Positions 26,745 to 34,265 of a stretch of DNA of 64,000 nt are shown piece after piece (the stretch's first letter is position 1; every line of letters starts with the position of its first letter). Made by a program: the position numbers and the translations under genes. The notes beneath the pieces are model-generated. The model did not search any database, was not told the origin of the DNA, and saw only the letters and a program-made list of their open reading frames with translations. The DNA is from Jiangella gansuensis DSM 44835 (lineage in GTDB: Bacteria; Actinomycetota; Actinomycetes; Jiangellales; Jiangellaceae): NCBI RefSeq assembly GCF_000515395.1, contig NZ_KI911782.1, positions 1,403,090 through 1,467,089 on the forward strand. Direction: 5' to 3'.

Positions 26745-27445
26745 GCCGTGACGGCGTCCAGGGCCAGCTCCACCATGTCGGCGAAGGTGCGCTCCCGCTC
26801 GTCCGCGGACGTCTCCTCGCCGGTGACCAGGTTGTCGCTGACCGTGCATACGGCGACGGCGCGGGCGTCGAACTTCGCGGCCAGCGTGTAGAGCGCCGCT
26901 GCCTCCATCTCGACGGCCAGCACGCCGTACTCCGTCAGGCGGTCCCGCAGCTCGGGACGGGCGTGGTAGAAGGAATCGGTGCTGAACAGCTGCCCGACGT
27001 GGTAGCGGGCGCCGGCCGCCTCGGCCCGCTCCACGTACGCGCGCACCAGCGAGAAGTCGGCCGTCGGGGCGTAGTGGAAGCCCTCGAACCGCAGCGCGTT
27101 CATGGACGAGTCGGTCGCCGCGGAGATTCCGACGACGAGGTCGCGGATGGCCACCCGGTCGAGCAGCCCGCCGCACGAGCCCACCCGCACGAGCGTGCGG
27201 GCGCCGTACTCGGCAAGCAGCTCGTGGACGTAGATGGACATCGACGGTTGGCCCATCCCGGTGCCCTGGACCGACACCCGCTGGCCCTTGTACGTCCCGG
27301 TGAAGCCCAGCATGTTGCGGACCTTGCTGTAGCAGGTGACGTCGTCGAGGTAGGTGGTCGCGATCCACTCGGCGCGGAGTGGGTCGCCCGGCAACAGGAC
27401 GGTCTCGGCGATCTCGCCCTGAGCGGCAGAAATGTGGGTGCTCAC
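26741..27445 (-). CDS. deoD: Purine-nucleoside phosphorylase, DeoD type
   Basis: A 234-residue hexameric-type (PNP/UDP phosphorylase family) enzyme that splits purine nucleosides with phosphate into base and ribose-1-phosphate for salvage. Motifs: VLLPGDPLRAEWIA (phosphate loop), GTGMGQPSMSIY, VRVGSCGGL, VEMEAAALY (ribose-binding Glu pair) and VSDNLVTGEETS (catalytic Asp). The GTG start at 27445 gives the family N-terminus STHISAAQGEIAETVL. It is divergent from nudC, whose start is 36 bases away, leaving a very tight shared promoter region. Confidence 0.93.
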   Translation of the reverse strand: MSTHISAAQGEIAETVLLPGDPLRAEWIATTYLDDVTCYSKVRNMLGFTGTYKGQRVSVQGTGMGQPSMSIYVHELLAEYGARTLVRVGSCGGLLDRVAIRDLVVGISAATDSSMNALRFEGFHYAPTADFSLVRAYVERAEAAGARYHVGQLFSTDSFYHARPELRDRLTEYGVLAVEMEAAALYTLAAKFDARAVAVCTVSDNLVTGEETSADERERTFADMVELALDAVTA

Positions 27446-27480
27446 GAGGGGCAACGGTATCCGGCGTAGGGTCGTGGGTC

Positions 27481-28374
27481 GTGCACGAGGCCTACGTGTT
27501 GCCCGGACCGCTCGCCCTCGCCCGATCGACCGTCGACCGCGCCGCCGACCGGCGTACCGACCCCGCATGGGTCGCAGCGGCATGGGCCGACCCCGCGTCG
27601 CGGGTGCTGCAGGTGGGGGACGGGGCGGTCGCCGTCGACGGTGCCGGCCTGCGGTTCGTGTCGCCGGCCGATGCCCCCGACGGTGAGCGGTTCCTCCTCG
27701 GTGTCGAGGACGGCGTCACCTACTTCGCCGTGCACGTCGAGCGGAAACCCGACGACGGCGCCACGCTGCGGGAGGTGGGCACGGTTCTCGGCGACCGCGA
27801 CGCCGGCCTGGCGGTGCACGCCATCGCGCTGGCGAACTGGCACGCCACCCACCGGCACTGCCCGCGCTGCGGTGCGCCGACCGACCCCGACGCCGGCGGC
27901 CATGTGCGGGTCTGCCGGGCCGACGGCTCGCAGCACTTCCCACGCACCGACCCCGCGGTGATCGTCCTCGTGGTCGACGACGCGGAGCGGTGCCTGCTGG
28001 GCCGGTCGCCGGCCTGGCCGGGCCGGCGCTTCTCGACCCTGGCCGGATTCGTCGAGCCGGGGGAGACGCCTGAGCACGCCGTCGTCCGGGAGCTGTACGA
28101 GGAGGTCGGGGTGCGGGTGACGTCGTGCCGGTACGCCGGCGCGCAACCCTGGCCGTTCCCGTCCAGCCTGATGCTGGGGTACTACGGCACGGCCGACGGC
28201 GAGGAGCCCACCCCGGACGGCGACGAGATCGTCGAAGCGCGCTGGTTCAGCCGGGACGAGCTGGCGCGAGCGACAAGTGCCGGCGAGGTCATCCCACCCA
28301 GCGGCGTGTCGATCGCCCGCCGACTGGTCGAGGGATGGTTCGGTGGCCCGTTGCCGGTGGCCGGCCGCGAGTGA
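27481..28374 (+). CDS. nudC: NAD(H)/NAD-RNA pyrophosphatase NudC
   Basis: A 297-residue NudC-type Nudix hydrolase. A zinc-ribbon-like segment has CPRCGAPTDPD then VCRADGSQHFPRTDP, so three cysteines are visible and the fourth ligand of the usual CxxC/CxxC pair is replaced. The Nudix box is GFVEPGETPEHAVVRELYEE, and the family signature QPWPFPSSLM follows. NudC cleaves NADH and removes NAD caps from RNA. The GTG start at 27481 is assigned by homology of the VHEAYVLPG start and by the divergent deoD. It ends 18 bases before the convergent mrx1 stop. Confidence 0.92.
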   Translation: MHEAYVLPGPLALARSTVDRAADRRTDPAWVAAAWADPASRVLQVGDGAVAVDGAGLRFVSPADAPDGERFLLGVEDGVTYFAVHVERKPDDGATLREVGTVLGDRDAGLAVHAIALANWHATHRHCPRCGAPTDPDAGGHVRVCRADGSQHFPRTDPAVIVLVVDDAERCLLGRSPAWPGRRFSTLAGFVEPGETPEHAVVRELYEEVGVRVTSCRYAGAQPWPFPSSLMLGYYGTADGEEPTPDGDEIVEARWFSRDELARATSAGEVIPPSGVSIARRLVEGWFGGPLPVAGRE

Positions 28375-28392
28375 CCGTGGCTGATCGAGGCG

Positions 28393-28635
28393 TCAGGCGG
28401 CGGCCAGCTTGGCCTTCACTTCGGCCGGGCTGGGGTTCGTGAGGGAGCTGCCGTCGGCGAACACCAGCGTGGGCACGACGGCGTTGCCGCCGTTGAGGCT
28501 CATGACGAGGTCGGCCGAGGCCGGGTCGGCTTCGATGTCGACCACGTCGAACGTGATGCCCTCGCGGTTCAGGGCGCTCTTGAGCCGATGGCAGTAGCCG
28601 CACCAGGCAGTGCTGTACATGGTGAACCCCGACAT
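28393..28635 (-). CDS. mrx1: Mycoredoxin (glutaredoxin-like, mycothiol-dependent)
   Basis: An 80-residue glutaredoxin-fold protein with active site WCGYC (Cys12, Cys15) near the N-terminus, the cis-proline region AVVPTLVFADG, and a C-terminal helix. Mycoredoxin-1 reduces mixed disulfides with mycothiol, so mycothiol use by this organism is implied. The ATG has AGGAG eight bases upstream. It is divergent from uvrD2, the neighbour I recall in M. tuberculosis (Rv3198A/Rv3198c). A GATC palindrome lies in the shared upstream region. Confidence 0.93.
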   Translation of the reverse strand: MSGFTMYSTAWCGYCHRLKSALNREGITFDVVDIEADPASADLVMSLNGGNAVVPTLVFADGSSLTNPSPAEVKAKLAAA

Positions 28636-28702
28636 CGACTCTCCTGATCCTCGGTTCGCGTTCATGTCATCCGGTACAACCCGGACGGCGGGCCACGTCT
28701 TC

Positions 28703-28760
28703 CCCATGATCATCAGGACTTGACCCGGCCATCACCGGGTCAACCCTTGATGATCATGGG
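28703..28760. repeat. Family-2 palindromic repeat between mrx1 and uvrD2
   Basis: CCCATGATCATCA at 28703 mirrors TGATGATCATGGG ending at 28760; inside, TTGACCCGG pairs with CCGGGTCAA around CCATCA. It lies in a divergent promoter region, 53 bases before uvrD2, so it is not a terminator for either flanking gene. Confidence 0.9.
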
Positions 28761-28812
28761 GGCGAGGGCGGCGCGCTGGCATCCTGTCGGTGCCGGCTGC
28801 GAGGATGGTCCG

Positions 28813-30906
28813 ATGCGCGCACCCGACGTCCTCGCCGGTCTCGACCCAGAGCAGCGAGCGGTCGCCACCGCGCTGAGCGGCCCGGTCTGCGTCATCGCCG
28901 GTGCGGGCACCGGGAAGACCCGCGCCATCACACACCGCATCGCGCACGGCGTGCTGACCGGCGCGTTCGATCCTCGCCGCACGCTCGCCGTCACGTTCAC
29001 CACCCGTGCCGCGGGTGAGATGCGCGGCCGGCTGCGCACGCTCGGCGTGGACGGCGTCCAGGCGCGCACGTTCCATTCCGCGGCGCTGCGGCAGGCACGG
29101 TACTTCTGGCCGCAGATCACCGGCGCCGAGCTGCCCGAGATCTCCCAGAGCAAGCTGCCGCTGGTGGGCTCCGCCGCGGCGCGTTGCCGGGTGCCCACCG
29201 ACCGGACCATCCTGCGCGACCTCGCGTCCGAGATCGAGTGGGCCAAGGTGAGCAACGTCAGGGCCGAGTCGTACATCGAGGCCGCCCGGGTGGCGCACCG
29301 CGAGGTCGGCGGTATCGACCCCGAGAACGTCGCCAAGGTCTACGCCGCGTACGAGGACCTCAAGACCGACCGCAACGTCCTCGACATGGAAGACATCCTG
29401 CTCGCGGCGGTCGGGCTGCTCGCCGGGCAGCCGGGGGTGGCCGAGGCCATCCGGGCGCAGTACCACCATTTCGTCGTCGACGAGTACCAGGACGTCTCGC
29501 CGGTCCAGCAGCGGCTGCTGGAGCTGTGGCTCGGCGACCGTGACGACGTGTGCGTCGTCGGCGACCCGGCGCAGACCATCTACTCCTTCGCCGGCGCCCA
29601 GCCCGACTACCTCGTCGACTTCCCGAAACGGCACACCGACGCCACGGTCGTGCGGCTGTTCCGCGACTACCGTTCCACGCCCCAGGTCGTCGACGTCGCC
29701 AACGCGGTTCTGCGCGGCGGCAGCACCGCGCGTGCCGGCGTCGTCCTCGAGGCACAGCGCCCGCCCGGCCCCAAGCCGTCGTACGTCGAGCACGCCGACG
29801 AGCTCGCCGAGGCGGCCTGGGTGGCCGACCAGATCGCGAAGCTGGTCGCCAACGGCACCCAGCAACGCGAGATCGCGGTGCTGTTCCGGGTGAACGCCCA
29901 GTCCGAGGCGTACGAACAGGCGCTCGCCGACGCCGGCATCGCCTACGTCGTGCGAGGCGCCGAACGGTTCTTCGACCGGCCCGAGGTCCGCCAGGCGGCC
30001 ATGCTGTTGCGTGCGGCCGCCCGGTCGGCCGACAGCGCGCCGGACGCACCGGATGCCGCGGCGGCGACGGCGGCCGTGCTCAGTTCGGCGGGCTGGTCGC
30101 ACTCGCCACCGGCCGGCGGCGGCGCGGTCCGGGAGCGCTGGGAGTCGCTGGCTGCCGTCGTCTCGCTCGCCGGCGACGTGGTGGCCGGCCGGCCCGATGC
30201 CACGCTTGCCGACGTCGTCACCGAGCTCGAGGCCCGGGCGACCGCGCAGCATGCCCCCGTCGCCGACGGCGTCACGCTCGCGTCGCTGCACTCGGCGAAG
30301 GGTCTGGAGTGGGACGCGGTGTTCGTCGTCGGCTGCCACGAAGGCACCTTGCCGCTCAGCTACGCCGAGACCCCCGCGCAGATCGAGGAGGAACGCCGGC
30401 TGCTCTACGTCGGCGTCACCCGGGCTCGTGAGCACCTGTCCATCTCGTGGTCGCTGGCGCGGCAGCCGGGAGGCCGTGGCAACCGCCGGCCGAGCCGGTT
30501 TCTGGACGGGGTCCGTCCAGGCGGCATGGCTCGCGCCGACCGCCGCGGCGAGCGCGGCGCCCAGGCCGGTGGACGGGGCCGGCGCACGAGCGCACCAGCT
30601 CGGTGCCGGGTGTGCGGCGCGACCCTGGTCGAGGCGGTCGACCGGAAGCTCGGCCGGTGCGGAAGCTGCCCGTCGTCCATGGACGAGGCGCTGTTCGAGC
30701 GGTTGCGCACCTGGCGGTTGGAGCGGGCGCAGGAGCAGAAGGTCCCTGCGTATGTCGTGTTCACCGATGCCACGCTGACCGCCATCGCCGAAGCGCGGCC
30801 CGGGGACACCACCGCACTGGCCGCCATCCCCGGCGTCGGCAGCACCAAGCTCGAACGCTACGGTGAGGACGTGCTCGATCTGTGTCGCGATGTTGAGGGT
30901 GAATGA
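28813..30906 (+). CDS. uvrD2: UvrD2-type DNA helicase with tetracysteine and HRDC domains
   Basis: A 697-residue SF1 helicase. Motifs: Q motif LDPEQRAVA, Walker A GAGTGKTR (30-37), VVDEYQDVSP, GDPAQTIYSFAGA, SLHSAKGLEWDAV and VGVTRAREHLSIS. After the motor come cysteines CRVCG and CGSC (about residues 598-620) and an HRDC domain (about 625-697, ending near AIPGVGSTKLERYGEDVL). This architecture is that of mycobacterial UvrD2, an essential 3'-5' helicase in M. tuberculosis whose tetracysteine links the HRDC to the motor. The start follows a weak GAGGATGG site. It ends four bases before the A-rich whiB7 promoter. Confidence 0.94.
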   Translation: MRAPDVLAGLDPEQRAVATALSGPVCVIAGAGTGKTRAITHRIAHGVLTGAFDPRRTLAVTFTTRAAGEMRGRLRTLGVDGVQARTFHSAALRQARYFWPQITGAELPEISQSKLPLVGSAAARCRVPTDRTILRDLASEIEWAKVSNVRAESYIEAARVAHREVGGIDPENVAKVYAAYEDLKTDRNVLDMEDILLAAVGLLAGQPGVAEAIRAQYHHFVVDEYQDVSPVQQRLLELWLGDRDDVCVVGDPAQTIYSFAGAQPDYLVDFPKRHTDATVVRLFRDYRSTPQVVDVANAVLRGGSTARAGVVLEAQRPPGPKPSYVEHADELAEAAWVADQIAKLVANGTQQREIAVLFRVNAQSEAYEQALADAGIAYVVRGAERFFDRPEVRQAAMLLRAAARSADSAPDAPDAAAATAAVLSSAGWSHSPPAGGGAVRERWESLAAVVSLAGDVVAGRPDATLADVVTELEARATAQHAPVADGVTLASLHSAKGLEWDAVFVVGCHEGTLPLSYAETPAQIEEERRLLYVGVTRAREHLSISWSLARQPGGRGNRRPSRFLDGVRPGGMARADRRGERGAQAGGRGRRTSAPARCRVCGATLVEAVDRKLGRCGSCPSSMDEALFERLRTWRLERAQEQKVPAYVVFTDATLTAIAEARPGDTTALAAIPGVGSTKLERYGEDVLDLCRDVEGE

Positions 30907-30909
30907 CCT

Positions 30910-30949
30910 AAAAAATAGGTTGCCCCTTACATTGAGGCAGGTTTACGAT
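30910..30949 (+). promoter_or_regulatory. whiB7 autoregulated promoter
   Basis: An A-rich block AAAAAATA (30910-30917) lies immediately before TTGCCC (30920-30925) as -35, followed by an 18-base spacer and TACGAT (30944-30949) as -10. WhiB7-dependent promoters are known to have an AT-rich element just upstream of the -35 box, bound by the WhiB7 AT-hook with the vegetative sigma factor. In this GC-rich genome an A-run here is conspicuous. Transcription would start near 30956, giving a leader of about 400 bases. Confidence 0.8.
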
Positions 30950-31029
30950 GACCGAGCACCAGGCAACGCCTTGTGCCCACGAGCCGGATGGCCCGGCCCG
31001 GGATTGACACCGGAAGGAGGGACGCACTG

Positions 31030-31251
31030 ATGAAGAACACAACTCTCAACCCGTCCATGTGCGGCGTCGGCTACGCGTCCGCGCGCTCCTTCCGTGATGT
31101 CTCCGTCACCGCTGGGGTGCGCCGTGTCGCGCCCGTCGTTGCTCCGACGACGGGTGAAGTGCGTCCGCAGGCAGTCGATGCCCAGCAGGCTCACTTCGTC
31201 GATGGGGTCAAGCGCGGCGTGCGTGTCCGCTCCTGGAGTCCACCGGTCTAG
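31030..31251 (+). CDS. Upstream ORF in the whiB7 leader
   Basis: A 73-codon ORF inside the whiB7 leader (MKNTTLNPSMCGVGYASA at the start, SWSPPV at the end). GGAAGGAGG lies about nine bases before the ATG, so it should be translated. Its final codons (31225-31236) are complementary to the 5' arm of the downstream terminator. Leader ORFs with this regulatory role are known for whiB7 in mycobacteria; this one is longer than a typical leader peptide, so a functional product cannot be excluded. Confidence 0.65.
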   Translation: MKNTTLNPSMCGVGYASARSFRDVSVTAGVRRVAPVVAPTTGEVRPQAVDAQQAHFVDGVKRGVRVRSWSPPV

Positions 31252-31286
31252 TCATCACCACGACCGGCGCCTTCCAGGCCGCGGAC
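31225..31286 (+). promoter_or_regulatory. Candidate antiterminator of the whiB7 leader
   Basis: GTCCGC-t-CCTGG (31225-31236) can pair with CCAGG-cc-GCGGAC (31274-31286): eleven pairs with one small internal loop. This uses the same bases as the terminator's 5' arm (31276-31285), so the two structures exclude each other. A ribosome reaching the end of the upstream ORF would block this pairing and favour termination; a ribosome stalled earlier would free it and favour read-through into whiB7. Confidence 0.6.
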
Positions 31287-31318
31287 CCCCACACCCGGGA
31301 TCCGCGGCCTTTTTGTTT
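31276..31318 (+). terminator. Intrinsic terminator (attenuator) before whiB7
   Basis: AGGCCGCGGA (31276-31285) pairs with TCCGCGGCCT (31301-31310) across a 15-base loop and is followed by TTTTT G TTT (31310-31318). This is the only hairpin with a strong U-tract in the window. It lies between the upstream ORF and whiB7, the place for transcription attenuation. Confidence 0.88.
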
Positions 31319-31355
31319 GCCCGAAACGAGACCAGGAAGGGAGGTGACCGATCTC

Positions 31356-31631
31356 ATGATGCTGACCAGCGTTCTCGACCAGCTCGACACCGCCGAGGAG
31401 TCCATCCCCTGTCGGAAGGACCCGGAGCTGTGGTTCGCCGAATCGCCGGCTGACGTCGAACATGCCAAGGAGCTCTGCCGCGAGTGCCCGGTGCGGGCTC
31501 AGTGCCTGGCCGGCGCCATGGACCGTGGTGAGCCCTGGGGGGTGTGGGGCGGAGAGCTGTTCGTGTCCGGCACCGTCGTGGCGCGCAAGCGTCCCCGCGG
31601 CCGGCCCCGCAAGTCCGAACTGGTGGCCTGA
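31356..31631 (+). CDS. whiB7: WhiB7 redox/antibiotic-response transcription factor
   Basis: A 91-residue Fe-S WhiB protein. Cluster cysteines are 19, 41, 44 and 50 (IPCRKDPELWF, CRECPVRAQC), followed by EPWGVWGGE (sigma-contacting turn) and the C-terminal AT-hook KRPRGRPRKSE, which defines WhiB7. WhiB7 binds the housekeeping sigma factor and activates intrinsic antibiotic-resistance genes, including itself; the promoter at 30910 and the attenuator at 31276 fit that. GGGAGGTG lies about 11 bases before ATG 31356; GTG 31344 is an in-frame alternative but overlaps that site. The ABC1 kinase and ThiF-like genes nearby are conserved neighbours. Confidence 0.94.
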   Translation: MMLTSVLDQLDTAEESIPCRKDPELWFAESPADVEHAKELCRECPVRAQCLAGAMDRGEPWGVWGGELFVSGTVVARKRPRGRPRKSELVA

Positions 31632-31836
31632 CCGCACGACCTGCAGCAGCACGAATGGCGAGACACACCGCCCGAACAGCACGGCGCAAGACGAACGGCG
31701 CGAGCCGAGGACCGATGACCCCGATGGACGGACCGAGATGACGACCACCGATGCGATCACCAACGAAGTGACCACTGCCGCCGCGACGGCGGACCTGTCC
31801 CGAACGACTTACGCACCAGACTTCAGGAGCATTCAG

Positions 31837-32022
31837 ATGCATCTCATGAACGAAGCCCTCGCGCGTGCGCACTGTACCGAGCAGCTCGAGCAGGCCATGC
31901 GCGAGCAACGAGTACGACGCATCATGGCGGTGCGCCGGATGGACCGGCGAGCCGCTCGCGCCGCTCAGCGAGCGCGCCGACTGGCGTCGGCCGCCGTCGT
32001 GCTGCGCACCCGCGCGTACTGA
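31837..32022 (+). CDS. Small basic helical protein downstream of whiB7
   Basis: A 61-residue, Arg-rich, helical product (MHLMNEALARAHCTEQLEQA at the start, ending VLRTRAY). AGGAG seven bases before ATG 31837 favours this start; the frame remains open to ATG 31738, giving a 94-residue alternative. Its composition resembles short basic helical proteins scattered through actinobacterial genomes, but I cannot name a family. It may be a read-through passenger of the whiB7 transcript. Confidence 0.55.
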   Translation: MHLMNEALARAHCTEQLEQAMREQRVRRIMAVRRMDRRAARAAQRARRLASAAVVLRTRAY

Positions 32023-32244
32023 TCGAGCCGGTGATGTCGGGCCTCCCGCGAGGTCGCCGTGATCACCCGCACGACACGTCCGGCGACCCCGCGCCGCCCG
32101 GTGTCGACCTCCTGGCCCACGGGCCCGGGGCGACACGGGGACGGCGCGGGGTCGTCTTCACGACGGAGCCGTCGAACGGGCGTAGCGTGGAATCTGAGCA
32201 GGCGGCGGGAACGCCGACCACGCGACGACGGGGGGTGAGGGCAC

Positions 32245-32409
32245 GTGACCGAGACGGTGACGTGCGCGCATTGCGGGCTGGTGGCCGACGAGCCACCGGT
32301 GACCTGGTCCAGCAGCATCGAACGCGGTGTCCTGGTGTACTACTGCGACACCTGCTCGCGCGACAACCTGCGCGCGATCGAAGCGAGGCTGGACCCGGCC
32401 TGGTGGTGA
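32245..32409 (+). CDS. Small zinc-ribbon protein
   Basis: A 54-residue product with two CxxC pairs, TCAHCGLVAD and YCDTCSRDN, forming a treble-clef or zinc-ribbon knuckle; it ends RLDPAWW. The GTG start follows GGGGGTGAGGG. The TWSSSIERGVLVYYC middle looks like a conserved actinobacterial small protein of unknown function. It was identified from the sequence by its cysteine pairs. Confidence 0.65.
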   Translation: MTETVTCAHCGLVADEPPVTWSSSIERGVLVYYCDTCSRDNLRAIEARLDPAWW

Positions 32410-32435
32410 CCCCGCACCGGGCACCACGCTCCGCT

Positions 32436-32518
32436 CCGGAAATGATCACGTTGTCCATGGGTGTTCCCCCGTCACCAGGAATGCTTGCCTGGTGACGCGA
32501 ACACATCCCTGGTGATGC
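32436..32518. repeat. Family-1 palindromic repeat, copy D
   Basis: CCGGAAATGATCACG then CATGGGTGTTCCC lead into CGTCACCAG/CTGGTGACG, an exact nine-base stem around GAATGCTTGC. The right half continues as ACACATCCCTGGTGATG, so the outer arm has drifted. It begins 27 bases after the zinc-ribbon stop. Confidence 0.85.
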
Positions 32519-32540
32519 CGGGCTGTCAGCCGGACGGGGA

Positions 32541-32704
32541 CGATCAGGTGACTTATCGCGCCGGATCATCGTGTCGAGGTCGCCTGATCGTTTCGTGTCC
32601 ACATGCTGGAGGCGATCAGATGCACGCTCCGCGGCGACCCCGCGTGCTGTCGTCACCTGATCGTCGCCGCAGGCCCGATCAGGTGACACATCGACGATCA
32701 GGTG
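32541..32704. repeat. Six-copy CGATCAGGTG cluster
   Basis: CGATCAGGTG or close variants occur at 32541 (+), 32581 (-, CGCCTGATCG), 32613 (+, CGATCAGATG), 32654 (-, CACCTGATCG), 32676 (+) and 32695 (+). GACGATCAGGTGAC near 32538 and GTCACCTGATCGTC near 32652 are exact reverse complements. The cluster sits in a 536-base gap between the zinc-ribbon gene and the ABC1-kinase stop; apart from repeat copy D and a TGGTGGAGCGGGAG fragment at 32911, the gap holds nothing else I can recognise. Confidence 0.75.
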
Positions 32705-32945
32705 GACACCCAGGCGGCACTCCCGCCACCCGGCGGCGCACGCCGCGAGGCTCCGGGACCATACCGTGTCGCTGCGTGGTGCCGGGTCGTGGGCGACGCC
32801 GCCGCGCCGGACACGCTCATCCGAACCGCCAGTCGCCATCGCCGGGCGGCGCCCATGTCTTCGCCCGCGGTGGCGGCTGACGTCCGCGTCCAGCCCGCCG
32901 ATCGCGTGACTGGTGGAGCGGGAGAACGCCTGGGGTGGCCGTCGG

Positions 32946-34265
32946 TCAATCGGCGAAGCCGGGCAGCCAGCGCTCCAGCTCGGCCCGGAACGGCGCCTCG
33001 CAGTCCAGCTGGGACAGCACCCCGATGCCGCCGATCCACACCCGGTGGATCAGCAGGTACGACGGCGGCAGGTTCAGCTTGAGCCCGATGGAGTACCCGG
33101 GCCGGCGGGGGTCGTTGATACGGGCGAACTGCTCACGCATCCACGGCCGGCTGAAATGGAACGTGTCGGTGGTGGCCGGCTCCAGGAACGGCGCCAGGTA
33201 GTCGTAGAGCGCGTCGGCCTCGATGTCGATGTGCGGCTTGATGAAGCCTTCGTCGCGCAGCCCGTCCAGCATCTCGTCGGCGGCACCGTCGAGAGCGCGC
33301 CGCATCAGTTGGCCGACTGACGGCGGCAGCCCTTCCGGCAACCGGGCCACCGCGCCGTAGTCGAGGACCCCGAGCCGGCCGTCGGGAGTGATGCGGTAGT
33401 TGCCCGGGTGCGGGTCGGCATGAAGGAGCCCGGCCCGCGCCGGGCCGGAGAAGAGGAACCGAACGTACAGCAGCCCGGCGTGGTCGCGTTCCTCCTGGGT
33501 GCCGTCGGCGATGATCTGCGACAGCGGCCGACCGTCGAGCCATTCCGAGATCAGCACGTGTTCGGTGCCCTCGATGAGCTGGGGCACCGCGAACTCCGGG
33601 TCGTCGGCGTAGGCCAGCGCGAACCCGTCCTGTGCGTCGGCCTCCATGCGGTAGTCGAGCTCCTCGACCATGCGGTCGTGCAGCTCCTCCACCAGGGCCT
33701 TCGCATCCATCCCCGGTACCAGCGCGCCGATCGAGCGGCCCAGCCGGGCGACCTGGCGTAGGTCGGACCGCAGCGCGTCGCCCGCGCCTGGGTACTGGAT
33801 CTTGACCGCGACCTCACGGCCGTCGTGCCACACCGCCTTGTGCACCTGGCCGATCGACGCGGCCGCGGCCGGGGCGTCGTCGAAGGAACGGAACTGCTCG
33901 CGCCAGTCGGCGCCGAGATCGGCGGCGAGCACCCCGTGCACGGTGGCCGCTTTCATCGGCGGCGCGGCTTCCTGCAGTTTCGTGAGGGTGGCCCGGAATG
34001 GCGCCGCCAGTTCCTCGGGGATGCCCGCCTCGATGACCGAAAGCGTCTGCCCGAACTTCATGGCGCCGCCCTTGAGCTCGCCGAGCACGCGGAAGATGTG
34101 CTCGGCGGTGCGCTGCTGCACGTCGGCCGTCACGTCCTGCGCGGACGTGCCGCTCAGCCGCCGGCCCAGGCCCATGGTGGCGCGGCCCGCCAGCCCGATG
34201 GGCAGGGTGGCGAGCTTGAAGGCCCGGTTGACCGAGTTGCGAGGCGGATCGCTCACAGTACCCAT
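32946..34265 (-). CDS. ABC1/UbiB-family atypical kinase (AarF-like)
   Basis: A 439-residue UbiB-family protein. Seen: the family KxGQ motif in MKFGQTLS, the Ala-rich loop AAAASIGQVHKA that replaces the glycine-rich loop, VAVKIQYPG (nucleotide-binding Lys), LLHADPHPGNYR (catalytic loop) and GVLDYG (DFG equivalent). The family is ATP-binding and linked to isoprenoid-lipid metabolism; substrates here are unknown. It is the conserved neighbour of whiB7 (Rv3197 as I recall). ATG 34265 overlaps the end of the ThiF-like gene by 13 bases, so the pair is probably cotranslated; an internal GTG at 34256 is the alternative start. Confidence 0.9.
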   Translation of the reverse strand: MGTVSDPPRNSVNRAFKLATLPIGLAGRATMGLGRRLSGTSAQDVTADVQQRTAEHIFRVLGELKGGAMKFGQTLSVIEAGIPEELAAPFRATLTKLQEAAPPMKAATVHGVLAADLGADWREQFRSFDDAPAAAASIGQVHKAVWHDGREVAVKIQYPGAGDALRSDLRQVARLGRSIGALVPGMDAKALVEELHDRMVEELDYRMEADAQDGFALAYADDPEFAVPQLIEGTEHVLISEWLDGRPLSQIIADGTQEERDHAGLLYVRFLFSGPARAGLLHADPHPGNYRITPDGRLGVLDYGAVARLPEGLPPSVGQLMRRALDGAADEMLDGLRDEGFIKPHIDIEADALYDYLAPFLEPATTDTFHFSRPWMREQFARINDPRRPGYSIGLKLNLPPSYLLIHRVWIGGIGVLSQLDCEAPFRAELERWLPGFAD

